Of a stretch of DNA of 64,000 nucleotides, positions 54,817 through 63,460 are shown piece after piece. A model generated the notes under the pieces. It made no database searches, was not told the DNA's origin, and saw only the letters and a list, made by a program, of their open reading frames with translations. The DNA lies in the NCBI GenBank assembly GCA_021737145.1, contig JAIPEN010000002.1, positions 310,001 to 374,000 on the forward strand. The letters run 5' to 3'. Within the stretch, counting starts at the first letter, position 1, and every line of letters starts with the position of its first letter. This DNA comes from Desulfarculaceae bacterium. Lineage in GTDB: Bacteria > Desulfobacterota > Desulfarculia > Desulfarculales > Desulfarculaceae. The position numbers and the translations under genes are program-made.

Positions 54817-54846
54817 AAAAAAATCGCCCCCGATTTGGGGGCGATT
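54817..54846 (-). terminator. Rho-independent terminator of the NifA-like gene
   Basis: AATCGCCCCC (54822-54831) pairs with GGGGGCGATT (54837-54846), followed on the minus strand by uridines (A-run 54817-54823). It separates the regulator gene from the sigma-54 promoter of the next operon. Confidence 0.88.
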
Positions 54847-54866
54847 GTGATCGGCCGGCGAAAAGC

Positions 54867-54908
54867 TACTTAGCGGTATGAATGCGGGGGGTAAGTTACT
54901 TTTTCGTA
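54867..54908. promoter_or_regulatory. Paired TACC-N4-GGTA-like sites upstream of the outer-membrane protein-amtB-glnB operon
   Basis: TACTTAGCGGTA (54867-54878, 7 of 8 consensus bases) and TACTTTTTCGTA (54897-54908, 6 of 8) are centred 30 bp apart, about 132 and 162 bp upstream of the predicted sigma-54 start. The second overlaps the end of the regulator gene. Confidence 0.5.
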
Positions 54909-56461
54909 CGGAAGCGGCGCGGGTCGATGCCGTACTTTTTCACCCTGAGACCCATGAGCCGTTCGCTGATGCCCAGGCTTCTGGCGGCGGAGGCCTTGTT
55001 GCCCCGGGAGTTTTTCAGCGCGTCGGCGATGAGCTCGCGCTCCACGTTTTCCATGGTGGACTTCAGGGTGCCCTGGTGGATGGTGCCCGAGGCCTCGGCG
55101 GTCTGCAGGGTGGGGGGCAGGTGGTGGCCGTGGATCACCTCGTCCGAGGAGAGGATCACCGCCCGCTCTATATAGTTCTCCAACTCGCGCACGTTGCCCG
55201 GCCAGTGATAGGACATAAGCATGTCGATGGCCGGGGTGGAGATGCGGCGGATGGTCTTGCTGTTGGTCCGGCTGAAGCGTTCGGTAAAGTAGTTGGCCAG
55301 CAGCAAAACGTCGGTGCCCCGCTCCCGGAGCGGCGGCGCGTGGATGGGGAACACGTTGAGCCGGTAGTAGAGGTCCTGGCGGAAGGTGCCGGCTTCCAGG
55401 AGATTTTCCAAATCGCGGTTGGTGGCGGCGATTACCCGCACGTCGCTCTTGATGGTCTCGGTGCCGCCCACCCGCTCGAACTCGCGCTCCTGGAGCACCC
55501 GGAGCAGCTTGACCTGGGTGGCTGGCGAGAGGTCGCCCACCTCGTCCAGGAAGATGGTGCCCCCGTCGGCCAGCTCGAAGCGGCCCTTGCGCTGGTTGTG
55601 GGCCCCGGTGAAGGCGCCCTTTTCATGGCCGAACAGCTCGCTTTCGATGACGCTCTCGGGAAGGGCCGCGCAGTTGACCTTGATGAAGGGCTTGGAGGCT
55701 CGCAGGCTGTTGTAATGGATGGCGTGGGCCACCAGCTCCTTGCCGGTGCCGCTTTCGCCCCGGATGAGCACCGTGGTGCCCACCTGGCACACCTGGGCGA
55801 TGAGGTCGTAGACCATCTGCATGGCCTTGGACTTGCCGATGATGTTGGCCGGGTGGAAGCGGTCCTTGAGGCTCTCTTGCAGGCGCAGGTTTTCCTCGCG
55901 CAGGCGCTGCTGCTCCTCGGCCACCTCCTGCCTCAGGCGCACCGCCTGGGCGATCATGGAGCCGATCACCGTGAGCAGGCGCACATCCTCTTCCAGGGAG
56001 ATGGAGTCCGAAAACAGGCGGTCGGCGCTGAGCGCCCCCACCACCTCGTTGCCCAGCTTGATGGGCACGCAGATGAAGGAGATGTCGTTTTTGTCCAGCT
56101 TGCTGCGGGCGCCGGTGCGGTCCAGGAAGTGGGGCTCTTCGTTGATGTGCTCCACCACCATGGCCCGGCCCGACTGCACCACCTGGCCGGTGACGCCCTC
56201 GCCCAGCTGGTAGCGGCCGCGTTCGCGCTGCTTGGCGCTGAGGCCGTGGGCCGCCTCGATCATGATCTCGCCGGTGTCGCGGTTGAGCAGGGTGATGGTG
56301 CCGCGCATCATGCCCATATGATTGGCCATGAGCTCCAGGACCGGGGCCACCACGTCCCGCAGGTCCATGCTGCGTTCCAGGGTGTTGCTTATGTCGAACA
56401 GCAGAGACAGCTCTTTGAGCTGCCTCTGATAGGTGCCGTTAGGCGCGGTTTGGGGAGACAT
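54896..56461 (-). CDS. NifA-like sigma-54 activator (GAF, AAA+, Fis-type HTH)
   Basis: 521 aa. N-terminal GAF domain (about 20-170), AAA+ domain with Walker [14 protein letters not shown], the sigma-54 contact loop GAFTGA, Walker [13 protein letters not shown] and the arginine-finger region, and a Fis-type helix-turn-helix at the end ([19 protein letters not shown]). The domain order and HTH are NifA-like; no nif genes are in the window. It lies next to amtB-glnB and glnA, both with sigma-54 promoters, so it is their likely activator. PII or 2-oxoglutarate could act through the GAF domain (inference). Confidence 0.92.
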   Translation of the reverse strand: MSPQTAPNGTYQRQLKELSLLFDISNTLERSMDLRDVVAPVLELMANHMGMMRGTITLLNRDTGEIMIEAAHGLSAKQRERGRYQLGEGVTGQVVQSGRAMVVEHINEEPHFLDRTGARSKLDKNDISFICVPIKLGNEVVGALSADRLFSDSISLEEDVRLLTVIGSMIAQAVRLRQEVAEEQQRLREENLRLQESLKDRFHPANIIGKSKAMQMVYDLIAQVCQVGTTVLIRGESGTGKELVAHAIHYNSLRASKPFIKVNCAALPESVIESELFGHEKGAFTGAHNQRKGRFELADGGTIFLDEVGDLSPATQVKLLRVLQEREFERVGGTETIKSDVRVIAATNRDLENLLEAGTFRQDLYYRLNVFPIHAPPLRERGTDVLLLANYFTERFSRTNSKTIRRISTPAIDMLMSYHWPGNVRELENYIERAVILSSDEVIHGHHLPPTLQTAEASGTIHQGTLKSTMENVERELIADALKNSRGNKASAARSLGISERLMGLRVKKYGIDPRRFRTKK

Positions 56462-56485
56462 TACCCGCTCTCACAATCTTGTGAC

Positions 56486-56527
56486 TACTGACTGGTAAGA
56501 AATAATGTATAAACATACCACCCGGTA
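56486..56527. promoter_or_regulatory. Operator pair over the NifA-like gene promoter
   Basis: TACCACCCGGTA (56516-56527, full match to TACC-N4-GGTA) and TACTGACTGGTA (56486-56497, 7 of 8) are centred 30 bp apart and cover the likely sigma-70 promoter (TTGCCT, 17 bp, TACATT on the minus strand). Binding here should repress the gene. A separate palindrome TCACAATCTTGTGA (56471-56484) lies in the leader. Confidence 0.55.
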
Positions 56528-56574
56528 GGCAAAAACACAACACGCAACATAATTGTAGATAAAAAAAGGTCTAA

Positions 56575-58299
56575 TCAGGGACGGCGGTCAAAACCAGGGC
56601 GGTAGTGATTGGTGATGGGCAGGCGGCGGTCGCGGCCGAAGGCCTTGGGGGTGATCTTGACCCCGGGCGGGGCCTGGCGGCGCTTGTACTCGTTTATGTC
56701 CACCAGGCGGATAATCTCGCGCACGGTTTCAAAGTCGTGACCCAGGGCCACGATCTCGTCGAGCACCATGTCTTGTTCCACATAGGCCTTGAGGATGGGG
56801 TCGAGCACCTCGTAGGGCGGCAGGCTGTCCGAGTCCTTTTGGTCGGGCCTGAGCTCGGCCGAGGGCGGCCGCTCGATGGTGCTGGCCGGGATAAGCTCGC
56901 GGCCGGCGCTCTGGTTCACGTGCGCGGCCAGCTCGTAGACCAGGGTCTTGGGCACGTCCTTGATAACCGCGAAGCCGCCGGCCATGTCGCCGTACAGGGT
57001 GCAGTAGCCCACCGCGGTCTCGCTCTTGTTGCCCGTGGTGAGCACCAGCCAGCCGAAGCGGTTGGACAGGGCCATGAGGATGTTGCCCCGGATGCGGGCC
57101 TGTAGGTTTTCGTGCTCCACCCCCGGCGCGCCCGGGCCAAAGGCGTCTTTTAGCTCGTCCAGATAGATGTGGTAGATGTGGGCCACGGGCACGGTGATGA
57201 GCTGGATGCCCAGGTTGTCGGCCAAAAGCTCCGCGTCGCCCCTGGTCTCGTTGCTGGTGAACTGGCTGGGCATGGTCACCCCGGTCACGTTTTCCGCGCC
57301 CAGGGCCTCCACGGCCACCGCCGCGGTGAAGGCCGAGTCGATGCCTCCGGACAGGCCCAGCACCACCCGCTTGAAGCCGTTCTTGCTCACATAATCCCGG
57401 GTGCCCAGCACCAGGGCCTGGTAGGTCTCGGCCAGATAGCCCATCTCCGGGGCGCAGGCCGGGGCCAGGGGTTGGCCCGGCTCCGGGGCCGGCAGGGGCA
57501 GGCGCACCGTCTTCACCATGGGCCTCTGCGGGGGCGAAGGCAGCTCCGGGGCCGGGGGCAGCTCCAGGTCCACCATCTGCAGGTCCTCGACAAAACGGGG
57601 GGCGCAGGCCAGGGTCTGGCCCAGGGGGCTGACGCACAGGCTGCCGCCGTCGAACACCAGCTCGTCCTGGGCGCCCACCAGGTTGTTGTAGAACACGTAG
57701 GAGCCGGTGGCCGCGGCAAAGCGGGCCACGATGTCCTTGCGGATGTCCAGCTTGCCGGCGTGGAAGGGCGAGGCCGAGATGTTGAGCACCACCTGGGCCT
57801 GTTGCTCCCGGGCGCAGACCTCGCACTCGTCGCCGGGCACCCACACGTCCTCGCAGATGGTGAGCATCAGGCGGGCCCCGCCCAGCTCCAGCAGCAAACA
57901 GTCGGTGCCGGGGGTGAAGTAGCGCACCTCGTCGAAGACCCCGTAGTTGGGCAGCTCCTTTTTGCGGTACACCGCCAGCACCCGGTTTTGGCTGATCACC
58001 GCGGCCGCGTTGTAGCAGGTTCCCTGCTCGGGGTCCGCGTCGGCAAAGCCCACCACCAAGTTGATGTCCGGGCACTTGCCGGCCAGTTCCTTGACCGCGG
58101 CCATGGAGTCCATGAGGAAACGGGGCTTGAGCAGCAAATCCTCGGGCGGGTAGCCGGTGAGGGCCAGCTCGGGGAAGGTGACCAGATGGGCCCCGGCCTG
58201 GTGGGCCCGGCGGGCCTGGTCCAGGATCAGCTCCAGGTTGCCGCTGATGTCGCCCACCTTGGGGTTTATCTGGGCTTGGGCTATGCGCAGGGCGGACAT
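56575..58299 (-). CDS. nadE: Glutamine-dependent NAD+ synthetase
   Basis: 574 aa. N-terminal nitrilase-type glutaminase (catalytic Glu in FPELALTGYPPEDLL, Lys in YRKKELPNYG, Cys in LTICEDVW) and C-terminal NAD synthetase with the ATP P-loop LGLSGGIDSAFTAA. It converts nicotinic acid adenine dinucleotide to NAD using glutamine nitrogen, fitting its place beside glutamine/ammonium genes, although a separate transcript is likely. The start is ATG 58299; the longer upstream frame is a shadow. Confidence 0.94.
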   Translation of the reverse strand: MSALRIAQAQINPKVGDISGNLELILDQARRAHQAGAHLVTFPELALTGYPPEDLLLKPRFLMDSMAAVKELAGKCPDINLVVGFADADPEQGTCYNAAAVISQNRVLAVYRKKELPNYGVFDEVRYFTPGTDCLLLELGGARLMLTICEDVWVPGDECEVCAREQQAQVVLNISASPFHAGKLDIRKDIVARFAAATGSYVFYNNLVGAQDELVFDGGSLCVSPLGQTLACAPRFVEDLQMVDLELPPAPELPSPPQRPMVKTVRLPLPAPEPGQPLAPACAPEMGYLAETYQALVLGTRDYVSKNGFKRVVLGLSGGIDSAFTAAVAVEALGAENVTGVTMPSQFTSNETRGDAELLADNLGIQLITVPVAHIYHIYLDELKDAFGPGAPGVEHENLQARIRGNILMALSNRFGWLVLTTGNKSETAVGYCTLYGDMAGGFAVIKDVPKTLVYELAAHVNQSAGRELIPASTIERPPSAELRPDQKDSDSLPPYEVLDPILKAYVEQDMVLDEIVALGHDFETVREIIRLVDINEYKRRQAPPGVKITPKAFGRDRRLPITNHYRPGFDRRP

Positions 58300-58351
58300 G
58301 GGGCTCAAACCAGCGGGGCGGACGCAAAGGATGGGTGGGCAAGGGCCATGG

Positions 58352-58552
58352 TCAGTTGCTGGCCTTGCGCACGAACCAGAAACAGGGCTTTTCCTCGGGC
58401 GCGGGCAGGGGCAGCTCCAGATAGCCCTGGCTGAAATACAGATCTTCCCAGGTCGCCTCGGCGGCCACGTCGGCATTGGTGCACCGGATCAGCTCCCGCT
58501 CCAAATCCAACTCTTCGCAAAAGAGGCACTGGGCGCATCGCAGGTTGGTCAT
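58352..58552 (-). CDS. Small cysteine-containing protein, function unknown
   Basis: 66 aa. Cysteines are clustered near the N-terminus (CAQCLFC) with more at RCTNA and PCFWF, compatible with a zinc or iron site; the middle is acidic with aromatic residues (WEDLYFSQGY). I do not recognise the family. It lies 52 bp upstream of nadE and 31 bp downstream of the DUF2333 gene on the same strand. No strong ribosome-binding site is visible, so its reality rests on composition and context. Confidence 0.55.
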   Translation of the reverse strand: MTNLRCAQCLFCEELDLERELIRCTNADVAAEATWEDLYFSQGYLELPLPAPEEKPCFWFVRKASN

Positions 58553-58583
58553 GGCTGATTCGTCGGCCTTCCCGGGAGCGAGC

Positions 58584-59618
58584 CTAACGCTCCAGCATCT
58601 GCTGCAGGTTGATCATCTTTTGGCGCACGTTTTCCAGGGTGGCCATGAGCTTCAGGCTGTGGTTGGCGAAGATGCTGTCCCGCGAGCCGTTGAGCACCAC
58701 CAGGGGCTCGAAATGGGCCAGCCGAAGCTCTTCCACGATGGTGTCCATCAATTCGCTGGAGCGCTTAATCTCGATCACGTCGCGGAACTCCCAGCGCACC
58801 GCCAGCATCACCTCGTACATGGCGTAGGCCACGCCCCGTCCGAAGTAGAAATTGTCGTCTATCTGGCTCCAGGGCACCGCCACCCGCATGCGCCTCTCGC
58901 CCTGCTGGGTGGAATCGCCCGCGGTCTCCTCGCTCAGGCGCTCGGTGGCGTCGCGGGGGGCGTTGGCCAGCCGGGTGTCCACCCCGCCCAGCAGGCTGGT
59001 GAACTGGTCCAAAAGCTCGATGAGGTTGTCGGCCCGGGCATAAAAATGGCTGGTTCCCCGCACCAGTCCCTGGCGGTAGAGCCCCAGGGACTTGACTCCG
59101 TCGGCCAGCTTGCTCTCGGCCGCGGGGAAGATCCACAGATGGGGGTTGTTGGAGAAATCGGTGAAGGCCCGGTCGGCGTGCCGGTCGATCTTGTCGGTGG
59201 TGCGCTGGCGCGAAAGCTTGTCCCTGAGCACCCGGGTGCAGTAGCGCAGCACCTCCAGCTCGCCGAGCTGGAAGTTCTGGGGGTTGTCCATGAGCACCGA
59301 GGGGTAGATCACGTCGTTGGGCAGCCAGGCCACCAGCATTTTGTTGCCCAGAGTGATCAGGGTGTCGCTATAGACCACGCCCCCGGTCTTGGTGGCCGGC
59401 ATCTCCGAAGGCGCGTTGGCCAGCGGGGCCGGGTTGAAAAACTCCGGGAAGGCGCGATTGTACTCGTACCACATGACAAAGGGGGCGCATATGAAGTAGA
59501 GCACCACGATGAGCAGGACGGCCCGCCAGATGCGCCCGGCCAGGGTGATGCCGCCGCCAAAGGGATTGAGCCAACCGGCGCGCTTGGACTCGCCGTCGTT
59601 CAGCTTGTCTTTGGCCAT
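58584..59618 (-). CDS. DUF2333 family inner-membrane protein
   Basis: 344 aa. One N-terminal membrane helix (AVLLIVVLYFICAPFVMW, about residues 33-50), the rest predicted outside the membrane. Segments such as EVLRYCTRVLRDKLSRQRTTDKID and WSQIDDNFYFGRGVAYA match DUF2333 of proteobacteria, whose function is unknown. Two ATGs are 6 bp apart; 59618 is preferred as it lies 8 nt after GGGAGG. Confidence 0.82.
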   Translation of the reverse strand: MAKDKLNDGESKRAGWLNPFGGGITLAGRIWRAVLLIVVLYFICAPFVMWYEYNRAFPEFFNPAPLANAPSEMPATKTGGVVYSDTLITLGNKMLVAWLPNDVIYPSVLMDNPQNFQLGELEVLRYCTRVLRDKLSRQRTTDKIDRHADRAFTDFSNNPHLWIFPAAESKLADGVKSLGLYRQGLVRGTSHFYARADNLIELLDQFTSLLGGVDTRLANAPRDATERLSEETAGDSTQQGERRMRVAVPWSQIDDNFYFGRGVAYAMYEVMLAVRWEFRDVIEIKRSSELMDTIVEELRLAHFEPLVVLNGSRDSIFANHSLKLMATLENVRQKMINLQQMLER

Positions 59619-59683
59619 GGCCATTGCCTCCCTTTTGGATGTGCCCGCAGGTCCCCTCTATTGTCCCGTCATCTGGGGGCTTG

Positions 59684-60175
59684 TCAAGGGCGGCCCTTTT
59701 TGAGGCGCTCCACCAACCCGCTGGTGGACAGGCCGGGCACCAGGGGCAGGCTGTGAACTTGGCCGCCGCGGGCCTTTACCGTATCGGCCCCCACGATTTT
59801 CTCCTCGGGCCAGTCGCCGCCCTTGACCAGCACGTCCGGGGCGATTTGGGCGATCAACTCGGCCGGGGTGGATTCATTGAAGATAACCACCGCGTCCACC
59901 GAGGCCAAACCGGCCATCACCCGGGCCCGCAGCTCCTGGGGCACCACCGGCCGCTCCGGGCCCTTTTCCAGCGAGCGCACCGACTGGTCGCTGTTGAGCC
60001 CCAGCACCAGGAAGTCGCCCAGGGCGCGGGCCCGCTCCAAAAGGTCCACGTGGCCCGCGTGCAACAGGTCGAAGCAACCGTTGGTGAACACCACCTTGCC
60101 GCCTTCGGACTGCACCCGGCGCACCTCGGCGGCCGCCGCCTTAACGTCTTTTATCTTGTCTTGGCTCGAGGGCAT
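59684..60175 (-). CDS. rfaE2: D-glycero-beta-D-manno-heptose 1-phosphate adenylyltransferase (RfaE2)
   Basis: 163 aa, the stand-alone nucleotidyltransferase domain of the bifunctional HldE. Motifs are VVFTNGCFDLLHAGHV (nucleotide-binding HxGH) and KGGDW, with the C-terminal STSGLVERL close of the family. It makes ADP-heptose for lipopolysaccharide core. The kinase half must be encoded elsewhere. It follows lepB by 15 bp. Confidence 0.94.
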   Translation of the reverse strand: MPSSQDKIKDVKAAAAEVRRVQSEGGKVVFTNGCFDLLHAGHVDLLERARALGDFLVLGLNSDQSVRSLEKGPERPVVPQELRARVMAGLASVDAVVIFNESTPAELIAQIAPDVLVKGGDWPEEKIVGADTVKARGGQVHSLPLVPGLSTSGLVERLKKGRP

Positions 60176-60190
60176 TTTCGCCTTCCCGCC

Positions 60191-60838
60191 TCAGCGTATC
60201 ACATGGCCCGAACGGCTCCAGCGCAGGCTGGTGGGAAACTCCTTCCAGGACCAGAGCACCACCTCGGCCCGGCCCACGATGTCTTGCCGGGGCACGAAGC
60301 CGCCCCTGCCCTGGTTCCAAAAGCGCGAGTCGTAGGAGTTGTCCCGGTTGTCGCCCATGACGAAGTATTGTCCCCGGGGCACCCTCACCGGCCCGAAGTT
60401 GTCCCCCGCGTGCGGCCGGTCGGTGTAGCGCCCCCAGCCGGCCCTTAGGGGCTGGCCGTTGATATAGACCTGCTTGGCGCTGACCTGAACCGTCTCGCCT
60501 GGCAGGCCGACGATGCGCTTGACCAGGTCGTCGCCCTGGCCCTTGGGGTTGGTGAACACCACGATGTCGCCGCGTTGGGGCGTGCCCAGGGGCAGCAGGG
60601 TGATCTTGGTGAAGGGCAGCTTGAGGTCGTAGCAGAGCTTGTTGACCACCATGTGGTCGCCGATGAGCAATGCCGGCTGCATGGAGCCCGAGGGCACCCA
60701 GGAGGCCTGCACCACCCCGGCCCGCAGCACCGCGCTGAGCACCAGGGCCCAGAGCAGGGCCCCGCCCCAGCCTTGCAGGAAACCCCTGAGCCGCGAGACG
60801 GGTTCCGCCTGCCGGTCCTTGGCTTGCTTGCGCTTCAT
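60191..60838 (-). CDS. lepB: Signal peptidase I
   Basis: 215 aa. One membrane helix (GGALLWALVLSAVLRAG), catalytic serine in VPSGSMQPAL (about residue 53), lysine in VKRIVGLPGE (about residue 110) and the GDNRDNSYDSRFW box. It cleaves signal peptides in the inner membrane. The ATG at 60838 overlaps the comF stop (ATGA). Confidence 0.95.
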   Translation of the reverse strand: MKRKQAKDRQAEPVSRLRGFLQGWGGALLWALVLSAVLRAGVVQASWVPSGSMQPALLIGDHMVVNKLCYDLKLPFTKITLLPLGTPQRGDIVVFTNPKGQGDDLVKRIVGLPGETVQVSAKQVYINGQPLRAGWGRYTDRPHAGDNFGPVRVPRGQYFVMGDNRDNSYDSRFWNQGRGGFVPRQDIVGRAEVVLWSWKEFPTSLRWSRSGHVIR

Positions 60839-61713
60839 GCCTCGTCTCCTCCGGCCCGCGCCAGGGTGAGCACCTCCACCCGGGCCGCGCCGTGCTTCTT
60901 CAGGGCGCGGGCGCATTCGGCCGCCGTGGCCCCGGTGGTGAAAACGTCATCCACTAATAATACCCAGGCCCCGCTCACCCGCCCCTGCCAGGCCGGGTCC
61001 ACCCCAAAGGCCCCGGCCACGTTGGAGCGGCGCTCTTGGGGAGCCAGGCCCACCTGGGGCCGGGTGTGGCGCAGGCGCCTGAGCAGGCCGGGGGCCAGCT
61101 CCGGCCCTTGGCCGGCGGGCAGGCCCTTGGCCAGCTCCAGGGCCTGGTTGAAGCCCCGGCTCACCAGGCGGCGCGGGTGCAGGGGCACCGGCGCGATGAG
61201 GTCGGCCGTGGCCCAACAGGAGCGCGGGGCCGCGCCCATGCGGCGGGCCAGGCCCGCGCCCAGCCAATAGCGGCGCTGATACTTGAAGCTGCGCACCAGC
61301 CCGGCCAGGGGGCCCTGGTGCCGGGCCAGGGAGCGGACCGCGTCAAAGGGCGGCGGGTCGCCCTGGCAGGAAGGGCAGCGCCAGGCCGCGCCGGGCTTGC
61401 CGCAAATCTGGCAGGCCGGGCCGCCCGGGGGCAGCACCTGGGCCTCGCAGGCTGGGCACAGGATTTCGTCTTCCGGGGCGGGCGCGCCGCAAGCGGCGCA
61501 GGTGGAGGGAAAGAGCAGGGAGCGCAGGCCGCGGCCCAGGTTGACCAGCGCCCCGGCTGCGCCAGGCGTCCGGGTGCCGCGTTGCCGGCTGTGCTCCGGC
61601 CTCGATGCAGGTTTGGCTACATCCTCGGCCTTCGCTTGCCGGTCGCCTTGCCCCCGGCCCCCTGGCTGTGCCGGGTACGCACATGATGCTCTCCCAGCCT
61701 GGCCCGCCTTCAT
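60835..61713 (-). CDS. comF: ComF family phosphoribosyltransferase-like protein with an element-encoded N-terminus
   Basis: 292 aa. A four-cysteine-pair zinc region (CAACGAP, LCPACEAQ, CQICGKP, CPSCQG) is followed by the phosphoribosyltransferase fold with the PRPP motif VLLVDDVFTTGATAAECARAL. ComF is a DNA-uptake/competence-type factor. The usual family start would be near residue 56 (LVNLGRGLRSLLFPSTC), but no ATG, GTG or TTG exists in frame there; the only normal start is ATG 61713, backed by AGGGGGTG. Residues 14-54 are encoded by dispersed element copy 4 (see that entry), an apparent in-frame insertion into the gene. Confidence 0.85.
   Translation of the reverse strand: MKAGQAGRASCAYPAQPGGRGQGDRQAKAEDVAKPASRPEHSRQRGTRTPGAAGALVNLGRGLRSLLFPSTCAACGAPAPEDEILCPACEAQVLPPGGPACQICGKPGAAWRCPSCQGDPPPFDAVRSLARHQGPLAGLVRSFKYQRRYWLGAGLARRMGAAPRSCWATADLIAPVPLHPRRLVSRGFNQALELAKGLPAGQGPELAPGLLRRLRHTRPQVGLAPQERRSNVAGAFGVDPAWQGRVSGAWVLLVDDVFTTGATAAECARALKKHGAARVEVLTLARAGGDEA
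61553..61674 (+). repeat. Dispersed palindromic element, copy 4, inside comF
   Basis: 122 bp, diverged but collinear with copies 1 and 2: same termini (CCGGCTGCGCCAG and CTGGCTGTGCCGG), the conserved CTTGCC segment, and a central hairpin reading GATGCAG / CTACATC in place of CGTAGC / GCTACG. The paired bases changed together, which supports selection for the fold. It is stop-free in the comF frame. Confidence 0.75.
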
Positions 61714-61778
61714 TGCTTATTCACCCCCTGAACCGGCCCGAGGATGTGTCACCGGTCAACCACCATGAAACATCCGGG

Positions 61779-63011
61779 CTAAAGTTGCTCGGCCACCCGG
61801 GCGGCGAACACCGAGCAGGGCACCTCGCGCGCTCCGGGTATCTGGCGGGCCAGGTCATAGGTGACCTCGCCGGCCTCGATGGCCCGGGACAGGGCGGGGG
61901 CGATCTTTTCCGCCGCCTCCGGCCAGCCCAGATGCTCCAGGAGCATGGCCCCGGACAGGATCACCGAGCCGGGGTTGACCTTGTCCTGGCCGGCGTACTT
62001 GGGGGCCGAGCCGTGGGTGGCCTCGAACACCGCCGCCGAATCGCCGATGTTGGCTCCGGGCGCCATGCCCAGCCCGCCCACCTGGGCGGCCAGGGCGTCG
62101 GAAAGATAGTCGCCGTTCAGGTTGGGGGTGGCCAGCACCGCGAACTCCTGGGGCCGCAAGAGGGCCTGCTGGAACATGTTGTCCGCGATGCGGTCCTTGA
62201 GCACCACCTGGCCTTGGGCGATCTCCTCGCCCTCGCTCACCCAGCGGCCGGCGTACTCCTGGCGGGCCAGGTCATAGCCCCATTCCTTGAAAGCCCCCTC
62301 GGTGAACTTCTGGATGTTGCCCTTGTGCACCAGGGTCACCGACTCGCGGCCCCGGGCCAGGGCGTAGTCCAGGGCCCGCCGGATGAGCCGCTGGGAGCCG
62401 AACTTGCTCATGGGCTTGATGCCGATGGCCGCCTCGGGCGAGAGCTTGGTCCCCAGCTCCTCGCGCATGAAGGCGATGAGCTTTTTGGCCTCGGCCGAGC
62501 CCGCGGCCCACTCAATGCCCGCGTACACGTCCTCGGTGTTCTCGCGGAAGATGACCATGTCCACCAGATCGGGCCGCTGCACCGGGCTGGGCACCCCGGG
62601 GATGTAGCGCACCGGGCGGATGCAGGCGTAGAGGTCCAGGATTTGCCGGAGGGCCACGTTGATGGAGCGGAAGCCGCCGCCCACCGGGGTGGTCAGGGGG
62701 CCCTTGATGGCCACCTTGAGGGCCCGGATGTCGGCCACGGTGGACTCGGGCAGGTACTCCCCGGTCTGGCCGAATGCCTTTTCCCCGGCCAGCAGCTCAT
62801 ACCATTTGACGCCCCGCGCCCCGCCGTAGGCCCGCTCCACCGCGCTGTCCAGCACCAGGCGCGCCGCGTGCCAGATGTCCGGGCCGATGCCGTCGCCCTC
62901 GATGTAGCCCACCGCCGGGAAGCTGGGCACCTCCAGGGAGGCGTCGTCCTTGAGGGCGATTAACTCGGCGCCCTGGGGCAGGGGGCGGCTCGCTTGGGGC
63001 GTCTGGCTCAT
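61779..63011 (-). CDS. icd: NADP-dependent isocitrate dehydrogenase
   Basis: 410 aa, the length of the dimeric bacterial enzyme. The substrate serine lies in [10 protein letters not shown] (about residue 108), with PLTTPVGGG before it, [15 protein letters not shown], and the coenzyme end [19 protein letters not shown]. It makes 2-oxoglutarate, the carbon signal for the PII/glutamine system. I used ATG 63011, which overlaps the YkgJ-type stop (ATGA); the frame is open further upstream only as a shadow. Confidence 0.94.
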   Translation of the reverse strand: MSQTPQASRPLPQGAELIALKDDASLEVPSFPAVGYIEGDGIGPDIWHAARLVLDSAVERAYGGARGVKWYELLAGEKAFGQTGEYLPESTVADIRALKVAIKGPLTTPVGGGFRSINVALRQILDLYACIRPVRYIPGVPSPVQRPDLVDMVIFRENTEDVYAGIEWAAGSAEAKKLIAFMREELGTKLSPEAAIGIKPMSKFGSQRLIRRALDYALARGRESVTLVHKGNIQKFTEGAFKEWGYDLARQEYAGRWVSEGEEIAQGQVVLKDRIADNMFQQALLRPQEFAVLATPNLNGDYLSDALAAQVGGLGMAPGANIGDSAAVFEATHGSAPKYAGQDKVNPGSVILSGAMLLEHLGWPEAAEKIAPALSRAIEAGEVTYDLARQIPGAREVPCSVFAARVAEQL

Positions 63012-63430
63012 GATGGCTCGTCCTCGGTGTAGCCCAGCTCGCGGGCATAGGCCACGAACTGCTCGTGGCTGATGTCTGGGTTGATGCCCGGACAGGCCTG
63101 GCGCGCGTCCTCGAAGGCGGTGCGCTTGGCCAGGATGCCCGGGAAAAAGGGCCAGAGCTGGCAGATGGCCGGCTTGGCCTGGTGCACGCGGCAACCTTGC
63201 GGGCCCAGCAGACGGCAGGCCCCGTCATCGTTGCACAACACCTCCCAGCGCCCCTCGCGGGGGGCCAGAAAGGCCTGGGTGAACTCCTCGGCTGACATGT
63301 CCAGCAAGATGGCGGCGGCGGCGGGGATCTCTTCGGTCTCGAAAAAGATGCCACCCCGGCCCTGGCAACAGTCGTTGCAGCGCTGGCAGTCAAAAGGAGG
63401 GCGTTTGGTTTTGGCTTGGCTTGGGCTCAT
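63008..63430 (-). CDS. YkgJ family cysteine-cluster protein
   Basis: 140 aa. The N-terminal cluster [10 protein letters not shown] and later cysteines ([27 protein letters not shown]) match the YkgJ zinc/iron-chelating family. The function is unknown, sometimes linked to metal or Fe-S handling. It is directly upstream of and coupled to icd. Confidence 0.88.
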   Translation of the reverse strand: MSPSQAKTKRPPFDCQRCNDCCQGRGGIFFETEEIPAAAAILLDMSAEEFTQAFLAPREGRWEVLCNDDGACRLLGPQGCRVHQAKPAICQLWPFFPGILAKRTAFEDARQACPGINPDISHEQFVAYARELGYTEDEPS

Positions 63431-63460
63431 TATGCGGTGAGATTACAACGGGAAGCGCCG

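Noticed and set aside
54896..56461. Naming the sigma-54 activator NifA outright
   Set aside because: Domain order fits NifA, but no nif genes are present and the putative binding motif differs from the NifA site; only NifA-like is justified.
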